Assembly (NCBI RefSeq): GCF_009650095.1 | Contig: NZ_CP045915.1 | Span: 3,286,001-3,350,000 of the forward strand | From: Gracilibacillus salitolerans | GTDB lineage: Bacteria; Bacillota; Bacilli; Bacillales; Amphibacillaceae | Direction: 5' to 3' | Length of the DNA: 64,000 nucleotides | Shown: positions 8,583 to 16,877 of the stretch, piece after piece | Numbering within the stretch: position 1 is the stretch's first letter | Layout of the letters: every line of letters starts with the position of its first letter | Translations under genes and position numbers: made by a program | Notes under the pieces: generated by a model | Told to the model about the DNA's origin: nothing | What the model saw: the letters and a program-made list of their open reading frames with translations, nothing else | Database searches by the model: none

Positions 8583-11500
8583 GCCAATCAACCTCCTCTA
8601 GTTTGCGAATGACGACATGTAAGTCACGTTGATTTCCTGTCGGTCCATAATAGTTAAATCCATAGCTAAGCTGACCGTAGCCACCAATCATATGGGTAGG
8701 TTTCATATGAATTTTGGTTGGACTGTTGTGCGTGCCTCCACGATTTTTCGTTAAGTTCGTACCAGGTACGTGAATATGACGATCCTGTGCATGATGCATA
8801 AATGCCATTGTTCTCGGTATCCGGTGAGAAACGACAGCTCTGGCAACAACCACACCATTACGATTAAAGCATTCGATCCAGTCATTATCTTCAATACCAG
8901 CTTCACTAGCATCATCTTTGTTAAGCCAAATAGTAGGGCCACCTCTGAACAAAGTCAGCATCGGCTGTGCATCGTAATACATGCTGTGAATCGACCATTT
9001 GTTGTGTGGAGTCAGGTAATTTAATGTAATTTCTTTCCCTTCCACTGGCGGGCGATCCTTCTTAAACGGTGTATGATGAAGCATTGGTTTATAAGTTGCC
9101 ATCTCTTCTCCAAATTCTTTCATCATTTCATGATCTACAAAATAAGACTGTCTTCCGGTTATCGTACGGAACGGAATTAATTTTTCTATATTGGTAGTAA
9201 AAGGTGAGTACCTTCTGCCACCTTTTTCTGATCCACTAAACGCCGGAGACGTAATCACTGTTTTTGGCTGTGCATTAATTTGTTCAAAGGTAAACAATTC
9301 TTCCTCGCGTTCTTCTGCTAAATCTTTAAGTTCTAAGTTTGTTTGCTTTTCTAATGCTTCCCATGCTTTGACGGCTACTTTACCGTTTGTTGTGGAAGAC
9401 AAACGTAAAATTGCTTCACAAGCATCTCGAGCATCGGTAATATTAGGTAAGCCTTTTGATATTCCTTCCTCTTCTACTTGGCCAATTGCATGCTTTGTTT
9501 GTTCATATTCTTTTTCCATGGACCAGTTGATTCCTTTACCACCATAAGGATTCTTCGCAATATTATCGCCCAGTGAAGTGAATTTTTTATAAAGTTGTTT
9601 ATAATCACGAGCTACTACATGAACGTTTGGCATTGTTTTTCCTGGGATCGGTTCACATTCGGCTTTTGACCAGTCCTTGATTTCGCCTAATGGTTGTGCC
9701 ATTTCCTGTGGTGTGTCATGTAGTAAGGGACTTGTGACAATTTCCTTGAATTCATCGAAATCTACTTCTTCTGCTAAATCAGTGATTCCTTTCGCTAATG
9801 CTTTGAATATATCCCAATCCGATTTTGCTTCCCATGGTGATGAGATTGCCGGATTGAATGGATGTACAAAGGGATGCATATCCGTACTCGATAAATCGTG
9901 CTTCTCATACCATGTTGCTGCTGGTAAAATCACATCGGAATAAAGACCGGTTCCTGCCATACGGAAATCTAAGTCAACCAATAAATCCAACTTTCCTTCT
10001 GGTGCTTGATTACGCCATTTTATTTCCGATGGTCGCAGGCTGTCTTGGTCATCATTTAATAATCCATGATCCGCACCCAACAAATGTTTTAAGAAATATT
10101 CATGACCTTTTCCGGAACTGGAAATTAAATTAGCTCTCCAGACAAAAAGAGTTCTTGGGTAGTTGACCGGATTATCTGGGTCTTCGATAGAAAATTCCAG
10201 TTTTCTTTCTTTTAATTGGTTCGCCACATAGTTGCCGATCTCTTCCTCTGTTTGGTTACCGGCTTTCACTGCTTCTTCGTATACATCGATACTATTTTTG
10301 TTAAACGTTGGGTAGGAAGGTAACCAGCCCAATCTTGCTGCTAACACATTATAATCTGCTGGATGTTCATACCTTGCCTCATCTACTGTTTTTGCTGTTA
10401 ACTCATTAATCGATGTTTCTTCATAACGCCACTGATCTGTTGCGAAATAGAAAAAAGATGTTCCATTCTGTAATTTCGGTGGTGCTTGCCAATCTTTTGC
10501 CGTTGCTATCGTGTTCCATCCTTCAGCAGGGCGTAACTTCTCCTGACCGACGTAATGTGCCCAGCCACCGCCGTTTACCCCTTGAGCACCAACCATAATC
10601 ACAAGGTTGACAACCGCTCTGTAAATCGCGTCTGAATGGAACCAGTGATTAATTCCTGCTCCGACAATGATCATGGAGCGACCATTTGTATCAATTGCAT
10701 TTTGCGCAAATTCTCGGGCAATCTTGATAACAAGATTTCGATCGACTCCGGTAATGTTCTCTTGCCATCCAGGTGTGAAAGCTTCATTCTCATCATAGGA
10801 TGAGGCAACATCACCGCCGATTCCTCTGTCAATCCCGTAATTAGCGAGCATTAAATCATAAACCGTTGTAACATACTCAAAGTTTCCGTTGATTTCTACT
10901 TGTTTCACCGGGATGTTACGTTTCATGGTTGATCTTGTATTGGCGTCGAAATAAGCAATTTCCACGGTCTTGATCGAATCCTCGATCCCTAAAAACCCTA
11001 GAATTGGTTCAATTTTTTCCCCATTCCGTTCATCGATTAGTTTCAGATTCCATTTACCCTCTTTATCCCAGCGACTACCCATTGTCCCTTGTGGAATAGC
11101 AAAGTCCTCTGTTAAGTTGTTGTACATTAGCGGCTTCCATTCACTATTGGTAGTTTCCATTGCCAAATCTTTGGCATGGAGGAAACGATCTGCAATATAG
11201 GTGTCACCTTTTTGTTTTAATCTTACGGTAAAAGGAAAATCAGTATATTGCTTGGCATAGTCTTCAAAATATGGTGTACGATTTTTCTGATAAAACTCGT
11301 TTAAAATAACGTGACCCATAGCCATTGCCATCGCACCATCTGAACCTTGGTTTACGGACATCCAATCATCTGCAAATTTGGTTGATTCAGCATAGTCCGG
11401 ACTGACGGAGACTACTTTCGTTCCTTTATATCTTGCTTCCGCCAGAAAGTGTGCATCTGGCGTACGGGTTAATGGTACATTGGATCCCCAAGTCATAATA

Positions 11501-12255
11501 TAGCCTGCATTATACCAGTCAGAGCTTTCCGGTACGTCTGTTTGGTCTCCCCAAATTTGTGGAGATGCTGGTGGTAAGTCCGCATACCAATCATAAAAAC
11601 TGAGCATCGGTCCACCAAGTAGTGACATAAAGCGACTTCCAGCTGCATGACTAACCATCGACATTGCAGGAATTGGTGAGAAACCAACATTTCGATCTGA
11701 TCCATATGTTAAAGTAGTGTATAAAACAGATGCTGCTACTAGTTGAGTAACCTCTTGCCAATCTGCACGAACTAGACCACCTTTGCCTCGAGCGCTTTTG
11801 TACATTCGAGCTTTTTCCGGATTTTCTACAATACTCTTCCATGCATCTAACGGATTTTCATGTATATTTAAAGCTTCACGCCATAACATTAATAATTTTT
11901 TTCTGACATAAGGGTATTTAACACGCAACGGACTGTAAATATACCAGGAAAAGCTTGCTCCCCTTGGGCATCCACGCGGTTCAAAATCTGGCATATCTGG
12001 TCCTGTAGAAGGATAATCAATTGACTGACCTTCCCACGTTACAATCCCGTCTTTCACAAAAATGTTCCAGCTACATGAACCGGTACAGTTGACACCATGT
12101 GTAGAGCGAATCACCTTGTCGTGCTGCCATCTTCTGCGATAGACATTTTCCCAATCACGATCACCTTCCTGTAATTGACTGTGATTGTTTGCATATTTTT
12201 CTTTTGGTTTTAGATAATTCATACGTTGCCATAATGGAGATTTTTTCTTTGGCAT
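8572..12255 (-). CDS. narG: respiratory nitrate reductase alpha subunit
   Basis: NarG is the catalytic subunit (bis-MGD molybdenum and one 4Fe-4S cluster) reducing nitrate to nitrite on the cytoplasmic face. The 1227-residue product is close to the usual Bacillus length of about 1228. FS0 ligands are seen in THGVNCTGSCSW (H53, C57, C61), followed by RGCPRGASFSW. The segment SFYDWYADLPPASPQIW carries the molybdenum-ligand Asp region. The ATG at 12255 follows GGAGGGATCAACA and is preferred over any upstream codon. It is the first gene of narGHJI-TPR, with an FNR-type site upstream. Confidence 0.96.
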   Translation of the reverse strand: MPKKKSPLWQRMNYLKPKEKYANNHSQLQEGDRDWENVYRRRWQHDKVIRSTHGVNCTGSCSWNIFVKDGIVTWEGQSIDYPSTGPDMPDFEPRGCPRGASFSWYIYSPLRVKYPYVRKKLLMLWREALNIHENPLDAWKSIVENPEKARMYKSARGKGGLVRADWQEVTQLVAASVLYTTLTYGSDRNVGFSPIPAMSMVSHAAGSRFMSLLGGPMLSFYDWYADLPPASPQIWGDQTDVPESSDWYNAGYIMTWGSNVPLTRTPDAHFLAEARYKGTKVVSVSPDYAESTKFADDWMSVNQGSDGAMAMAMGHVILNEFYQKNRTPYFEDYAKQYTDFPFTVRLKQKGDTYIADRFLHAKDLAMETTNSEWKPLMYNNLTEDFAIPQGTMGSRWDKEGKWNLKLIDERNGEKIEPILGFLGIEDSIKTVEIAYFDANTRSTMKRNIPVKQVEINGNFEYVTTVYDLMLANYGIDRGIGGDVASSYDENEAFTPGWQENITGVDRNLVIKIAREFAQNAIDTNGRSMIIVGAGINHWFHSDAIYRAVVNLVIMVGAQGVNGGGWAHYVGQEKLRPAEGWNTIATAKDWQAPPKLQNGTSFFYFATDQWRYEETSINELTAKTVDEARYEHPADYNVLAARLGWLPSYPTFNKNSIDVYEEAVKAGNQTEEEIGNYVANQLKERKLEFSIEDPDNPVNYPRTLFVWRANLISSSGKGHEYFLKHLLGADHGLLNDDQDSLRPSEIKWRNQAPEGKLDLLVDLDFRMAGTGLYSDVILPAATWYEKHDLSSTDMHPFVHPFNPAISSPWEAKSDWDIFKALAKGITDLAEEVDFDEFKEIVTSPLLHDTPQEMAQPLGEIKDWSKAECEPIPGKTMPNVHVVARDYKQLYKKFTSLGDNIAKNPYGGKGINWSMEKEYEQTKHAIGQVEEEGISKGLPNITDARDACEAILRLSSTTNGKVAVKAWEALEKQTNLELKDLAEEREEELFTFEQINAQPKTVITSPAFSGSEKGGRRYSPFTTNIEKLIPFRTITGRQSYFVDHEMMKEFGEEMATYKPMLHHTPFKKDRPPVEGKEITLNYLTPHNKWSIHSMYYDAQPMLTLFRGGPTIWLNKDDASEAGIEDNDWIECFNRNGVVVARAVVSHRIPRTMAFMHHAQDRHIHVPGTNLTKNRGGTHNSPTKIHMKPTHMIGGYGQLSYGFNYYGPTGNQRDLHVVIRKLEEVDWLED

Positions 12256-12323
12256 TGTTGATCCCTCCGTGTTCCAATCTCTATTGCTTATGTTCATTAA
12301 ATCACGTATATACCGATGCAAGG

Positions 12324-12339
12324 TGTGAATAACATCACA
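12324..12339 (-). promoter_or_regulatory. FNR/CRP-type palindrome upstream of narG
   Basis: TGTGAATAACATCACA is a perfect TGTGA-N6-TCACA palindrome, the Bacillus FNR box. It is centred about 76 bases upstream of the narG start. A TGATTTAAT element lies about 30 bases downstream of its centre on the minus strand, the right distance for a class II FNR-dependent -10. Oxygen-limited activation of the operon is therefore likely; the regulator gene is not in this window. Confidence 0.75.
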
Positions 12340-12584
12340 CCACACCGTGACGATTTTGTGACAAACACCGACATATCAAGCTTTAACACGTTTTTATATA
12401 TTTTGATTTAAAATGTTTGAAAATAGCAAGGATAAAGGGAGACTTCGGCTTGTGAAAGCATTTGACAAATGAAAGCAGGGGATTCTTATGGACAAAATTT
12501 GAACTGATAAAGATATTTTGTCCATAAGAAAAACCTACAGTAACTAACTGTAGGATTACGTATTAATAAGACCTTTTCAACAAA
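12340..12584. other. intergenic region with two hairpins
   Basis: This spacer between the PPDK-like gene and the narG promoter has no credible ORF. It holds a 16-base perfect inverted repeat (12483-12498 with 12515-12530, 16-base loop) containing TTATGGACAAAAT, and a smaller CCTACAG/CTGTAGG hairpin (12534-12554). Neither has a clear T run, so their role is unknown. Confidence 0.5.
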
Positions 12585-12624
12585 AGTATAAATCCATTCC
12601 AATTGATTGAAACGGATTTATACT
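12585..12624 (-). terminator. terminator of the PPDK-like gene
   Basis: Arms AGTATAAATCC (12585-12595) and GGATTTATACT (12614-12624) form an 11-base perfect stem 20 bases after the stop codon, followed on the minus strand by TTTTGTTG. Confidence 0.65.
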
Positions 12625-12644
12625 ATTCAGTCTATATAATGATA

Positions 12645-15191
12645 CTATCTACACAATAACTTCTGCTTCACAATGTCTGATAATAGTTCCATACCAGTAA
12701 CTTTACTTACATGGATCACTTCATCTGAAACTGTCGGCGTTTCTACCCAATTAGTTAAAATATTTTTCTGATCTGTTACATAGGAAGGTTCAAATCGAAC
12801 ACCTTCTTCTCCATCAAATATTGCCGCATAAAAAATATCCGATTCAACAATATCTTGAAAGAAGTGACTACCATAGGATAATTCCGGCATAAAACCTTTT
12901 GCTTGTGATGAAACCTCGCATATAGCAGCAACATGCTGAATTTCAGAAAAGTGAACAGGTACACCAAGTGAAGGTGTAGACGTGCCCCACCGGCCTGGGC
13001 CAACTAGAAATACACGTTCATTTTTGAGATCTCTTGTTATTTTGCCAATGGTTCGTGCCACACTATATTTATCTTGTTCACTTAGATTGAGGTAACCATC
13101 CATATCTACATAAATACAATAATCTATTGGAATACGAACGTTTCCTCCCATAAAGTTACCTTCTGTTTGAATAAAACAGGCTTCATCAGGGCTAATTTCT
13201 GGTATGTCTACTGATTTTCCTAGTCCTTTTGTTTGCAAAGGTCTGCATTGGACAATATTGATCTTAAAGTTATCTTTATCACGAAAGTTGGCGGTAAACT
13301 CTACATCAACAGGGTAATCATAGACACGAGCTATTTCTGCTAAAATCTCTCTCATAACTTCTGGAAAACTAGAGTTTTTTAATACATTTTTAAAATCAAG
13401 AATATATGGAGTTGGCATGTTCTTATAACCTAGATCCTTCAACCGGAAAGCTGTTTCGGTATCAATCGAGGCAAATAAGTTACGCTCGACATCCCAAACG
13501 TTGGCTATTGCCTCATCTAACTTCACACTAGTCCATTCATTTCTCGACATGGATAGAACGTCTACTCCATGCTGCGAAAATTTCTTTAAATCATCCATAT
13601 GCATTAACGGCTTCCGTGTTGGCTGATCCAATGTAACAATTTTGGCATAGTCATCTACCGTTCGGTCAACTGCTCTGGTTCCTAATCCGAATACTAAACG
13701 AATCATCCCCGCATCCATATCAACACTTTTATCCCAGACATAGAGATTGGAAGAATTACCAACACCAGCGATATGCGGGAAAAAGTTATCTTCATAATGA
13801 TCACCAGATACTCGCTGAATCAAAATTGCCATTTGCTCATCTTTTTCAAATAAACCTCGATTCATACGATATTCCAATGCATCCTCATTCATTGTACTGG
13901 CGTATACAGTACGTATCGCATCTTCTAATGCCTTATACCGCTCTTCTGGTGTGCCTTGATTAACACAAAAGACGCTATCATATTTCCCTGCAAACGCGTT
14001 ACCAAAATTATCTTCCAACAAAGAACTGGAACGAATAATAATCGGAGACTGACCGAAATATTCCAATACTTGAACGAATTGTTCTTTAATATTAGAAGGA
14101 AACTCTCCATTTAATATTTTCTCCCGTAATTCACGTGCGTACTTATAATAACCTTCTTTTGTTTTTTGTTTAACGCGTAATTTCCACCAGCCATTCTGAA
14201 CAATATAGGTATAGAAAATGTCAGAGCCGATATAAAAGGAATCATGTGCTTCCATATATTTTGTGAATCGATCCTTTTTATCTTCTTTTAAGATGTTTCT
14301 TGCTAACAGCATTCCGACACTTTTTCCACCGATAAATCCAGTACCAACTTCTCTCGACGCAATGGTGAAAATATCTTGCAATGTGAAATATTGATCACAA
14401 AGATCGAACATTCTCGACTTTTCACCAATTAACAGCGTCATCAAAAATCTCTTTGTTTTTTCTTGTGTCGCTTGATCTTTTTGCAAGTCTTCACGTGCTC
14501 TTGAAAAAATAACATCCCAATAATCCATCCGTTCTTCCACACGATTGATATTAGAAAATAAAGCAGAAGCTTCTGAACTTGCTGTAATACTTTTCACTCG
14601 GTCACCTTCAATTAAATGTGGGAAAAACATCGTGGGCGAATAGCGTTGCCATACTTTTAATGGATGAATATAGTGCTTCCCCTCCACTTCATATAAATCT
14701 AACAAAACCTGTGTGGTTTCCCGTATCCGAGCAATCGTGCTATACGTGTGAACATTACGGTTAATCGCAAAGTAAGCTACCGTATCTAACTCATATAAAT
14801 AGGGACAGCACACTTTGAAAAAGTTTCCAATCATTAGATCTGAACACCAACTCGATAATAAATCCGTCAAACTATCGAAAACGTAGAACGTTTTGAATCC
14901 TTCATTTTCTATTAATCGATGAATTTCGGTAGCAAAGCTTTCAAATCCTTTCTTTGCATCAACGTTGTACTGCTTAACTCCCTCTCTTTCTATTAATGGT
15001 TCATGTTTGCCAAAGCGTACATAGATTACCTTGCGATCATCTTGTAATGCTTTATCTACATAAGGAGTAATAATATCTTTATATGCACGAATATTATCAA
15101 CTTGCCATACTACATTATCTCCTAATCTCAACGAGTCAATCGTCTTATCAAATCCAGGAATTCCTGTTGATATCTTTAATTCCATTTTCAT
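12645..15191 (-). CDS. P-loop-less KaiC/RecA-like domain fused to PPDK-type ATP-grasp
   Basis: An 848-residue cytoplasmic protein. Residues about 1-220 look like a KaiC/RecA-type domain (STGIPGFDKTIDSL, VIYVRFG, FYVFDSLTDLL), but where the Walker A motif should follow the first strand the sequence reads VDNIRAYKDII, with no GxxxxGKT. From about 285 to 660 is an ATP-grasp domain of the pyruvate phosphate dikinase/PEP synthase N-terminal type (GFIGGKSVGMLLARN, IIIRSSSLLEDNFGNAFAGKYDS). The phosphohistidine swivel and PEP-binding domains of true PPDK are absent, so PEP synthesis is unlikely. The C-terminal part has GPGRWGTSTPSLGVPV. The ATG at 15191 follows TTGGTGATCAAG; a TTG 12 bases upstream is possible. 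It is a single-gene unit; function unknown. Confidence 0.75.
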   Translation of the reverse strand: MKMELKISTGIPGFDKTIDSLRLGDNVVWQVDNIRAYKDIITPYVDKALQDDRKVIYVRFGKHEPLIEREGVKQYNVDAKKGFESFATEIHRLIENEGFKTFYVFDSLTDLLSSWCSDLMIGNFFKVCCPYLYELDTVAYFAINRNVHTYSTIARIRETTQVLLDLYEVEGKHYIHPLKVWQRYSPTMFFPHLIEGDRVKSITASSEASALFSNINRVEERMDYWDVIFSRAREDLQKDQATQEKTKRFLMTLLIGEKSRMFDLCDQYFTLQDIFTIASREVGTGFIGGKSVGMLLARNILKEDKKDRFTKYMEAHDSFYIGSDIFYTYIVQNGWWKLRVKQKTKEGYYKYARELREKILNGEFPSNIKEQFVQVLEYFGQSPIIIRSSSLLEDNFGNAFAGKYDSVFCVNQGTPEERYKALEDAIRTVYASTMNEDALEYRMNRGLFEKDEQMAILIQRVSGDHYEDNFFPHIAGVGNSSNLYVWDKSVDMDAGMIRLVFGLGTRAVDRTVDDYAKIVTLDQPTRKPLMHMDDLKKFSQHGVDVLSMSRNEWTSVKLDEAIANVWDVERNLFASIDTETAFRLKDLGYKNMPTPYILDFKNVLKNSSFPEVMREILAEIARVYDYPVDVEFTANFRDKDNFKINIVQCRPLQTKGLGKSVDIPEISPDEACFIQTEGNFMGGNVRIPIDYCIYVDMDGYLNLSEQDKYSVARTIGKITRDLKNERVFLVGPGRWGTSTPSLGVPVHFSEIQHVAAICEVSSQAKGFMPELSYGSHFFQDIVESDIFYAAIFDGEEGVRFEPSYVTDQKNILTNWVETPTVSDEVIHVSKVTGMELLSDIVKQKLLCR

Positions 15192-15578
15192 CTTGATCAC
15201 CAACCACTTCTTAAAAAATACCTTATATTCTAATTATAACATCATATCATTATAATCCTATATCGATTAGGCATCAATACAATGCAATAAGATGATAAGA
15301 AAAAAAGCCTTTCCCATCTGTTTATCTGGTTCATAATAGATAACAACTGCAAACTAATGAAAATTTAGAAAAGGCAGGCTTCCTCCCTTTCTGATTGATG
15401 ATGAGTGCTCAGTCGACGCTGCGGAAAAATACTCCCTTTCCGGGGGCACGGAAAGGGAGCGTTCTGCCAGAGCGAATGGTAGCACCCATCAAAATTCAGA
15501 ATGGAAGAAAGTAAATCTACCTTCGCTGTTTATGTATTTTGTGCTCCTTTTTGTTCATTCATTTTAAGAAGGCAATGC
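15192..15578. repeat. intergenic region with long imperfect inverted repeat
   Basis: No ORF. About 15380-15512 folds as a long interrupted hairpin: outer arms CCTCCCTTTCTGAT and ATTCAGAATGGAAG are partly complementary, the middle pairs GATGAGTGCT (15400-15409) with AGCACCCATC (15481-15490), and the core pairs CTCCCTTTCCG (15432-15442) perfectly with CGGAAAGGGAG (15449-15459). It resembles the folded interspersed repeats common between Bacillaceae genes. Confidence 0.55.
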
Positions 15579-16877
15579 TTATTCTGCAGTACCTTCTTCT
15601 GTGCTTGCTTTTATAAATTTCTGTAATGCTCTCTGATCATACTTTATTCTTTCCATTATTTCTTCATTTACATTTTCGATTGCTTCGCGCGTGACAGAGT
15701 TTCCACTATTGAAACCTTTCATCGCAACATCCCAAATAAATTGAATGTCTTGATCTAATGATTGAGGCTTTCCTGGTACGTCTTTGTTTAATGCAATCCA
15801 GTATAATTGTGTTAAATCCTCATTTATAAAGAAGGGATCATTTTCTGGATGCTCATACATACCCAACATGTCATCAGCCATCTTTTTTGCAAATGCCCAT
15901 GCCAGTTCCTTATGATTACTATCTTCAGATATAGCAATAGACATACTTGCTTGCTTGTCAACACCTGCTAATTGGAAAGGTAAAGTCGTAATCCCCCATT
16001 TTCCATTTTGCTCAGGGACCCATTCCTTCAAATGACTTGTTACATAACTAGCCATTTGAAACATAACTAATTCATCATTTTGAAATGCTTCTTTCCCTGT
16101 TTCGTCCCACATATTAATATAGGGACTAAGCTCTTTATTTACTACTTCAGTCGCAGTATTAAAGGTAGTAACATAAGGTTCCTCTTTCGCTAAATAGTTA
16201 TATTCTTCATCTAATAAATAGCTCGTTCTTAATACCATTTCCAGCATCATCTGCTCTGATTCTACAATATAGTGACCATTTTCTTTTAGATCTTGAGCCA
16301 TGTTCAGCCAATTTTCATGATTATTTATATAGTTGGACAGCTCTATCGGATCACTGGGATAACCGTATTCATTTAAAATATCTGCCCGATAATAAGTAAC
16401 ATAAGGGAAAAACAATAGCGGAATGGCAAACATTTCATTTTTATCCTCATCTATATAATGATTTAATAAGCTTTCGGGTCTTCGGTCAAAAAAGCTTTCT
16501 TCATAATATTTTTCCTCATATAAGTTTTCAAAACCACTTATACCAGTAAATTCACCTAAAGTATAATCAGGTAAAACATATAAATCAGGTGATTTCCCTG
16601 ATAACATGCCTTGACGGTATTCCTGTGTTAGATTTTGTTCAATAACTTTAATATCTACTTCAACATCTGAATACATATCTAAAAACTCTGGCAATGAATC
16701 TTCAAATATATTAGAATGTGTCCAAATAACCAATCTTTTATCCTTCTCAGCATTCTCTTCCATTTCAACAGGTTCAATCCCTAGTGAAGATTCTTGAAGG
16801 GGTTTAAAGCTGGAAGAATGACAACCAACTAAGATAATTATAGTTACTGCTGTTATCCATAATCTGAATGGTTTCAA
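15579..16877 (-). CDS. extracellular solute-binding lipoprotein next to diguanylate cyclase
   Basis: A 432-residue lipoprotein: signal peptide with lipobox LVGC (Cys at about 19), then a type 1 extracellular solute-binding fold with typical stretches (RLVIWTHSN, LVMFQMASYVTSHL, WGITTLPFQLAGVDKQ, ELAWAFAKKMADDM). The family normally delivers sugars to ABC permeases, but none is encoded here. Its ATG overlaps the stop of the upstream cyclase gene by 4 bases, so the two are translationally coupled. The likely role is ligand sensing for the cyclase rather than transport, which is inference. Expression would depend on the c-di-GMP riboswitch upstream of the cyclase. Confidence 0.85.
   Translation of the reverse strand: MKPFRLWITAVTIIILVGCHSSSFKPLQESSLGIEPVEMEENAEKDKRLVIWTHSNIFEDSLPEFLDMYSDVEVDIKVIEQNLTQEYRQGMLSGKSPDLYVLPDYTLGEFTGISGFENLYEEKYYEESFFDRRPESLLNHYIDEDKNEMFAIPLLFFPYVTYYRADILNEYGYPSDPIELSNYINNHENWLNMAQDLKENGHYIVESEQMMLEMVLRTSYLLDEEYNYLAKEEPYVTTFNTATEVVNKELSPYINMWDETGKEAFQNDELVMFQMASYVTSHLKEWVPEQNGKWGITTLPFQLAGVDKQASMSIAISEDSNHKELAWAFAKKMADDMLGMYEHPENDPFFINEDLTQLYWIALNKDVPGKPQSLDQDIQFIWDVAMKGFNSGNSVTREAIENVNEEIMERIKYDQRALQKFIKASTEEGTAE

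Noticed and set aside
8583..8591. Upstream TTG as narH start
   Set aside because: It lies directly against the AGGAGG site with no spacing; the TTG at 8580-8582 gives correct spacing and the family N terminus.
12645..15191. Phosphoenolpyruvate synthase / pyruvate phosphate dikinase
   Set aside because: Only the ATP-grasp part is present; the phosphohistidine motif and the PEP-binding barrel are missing, so the enzyme name is not justified.
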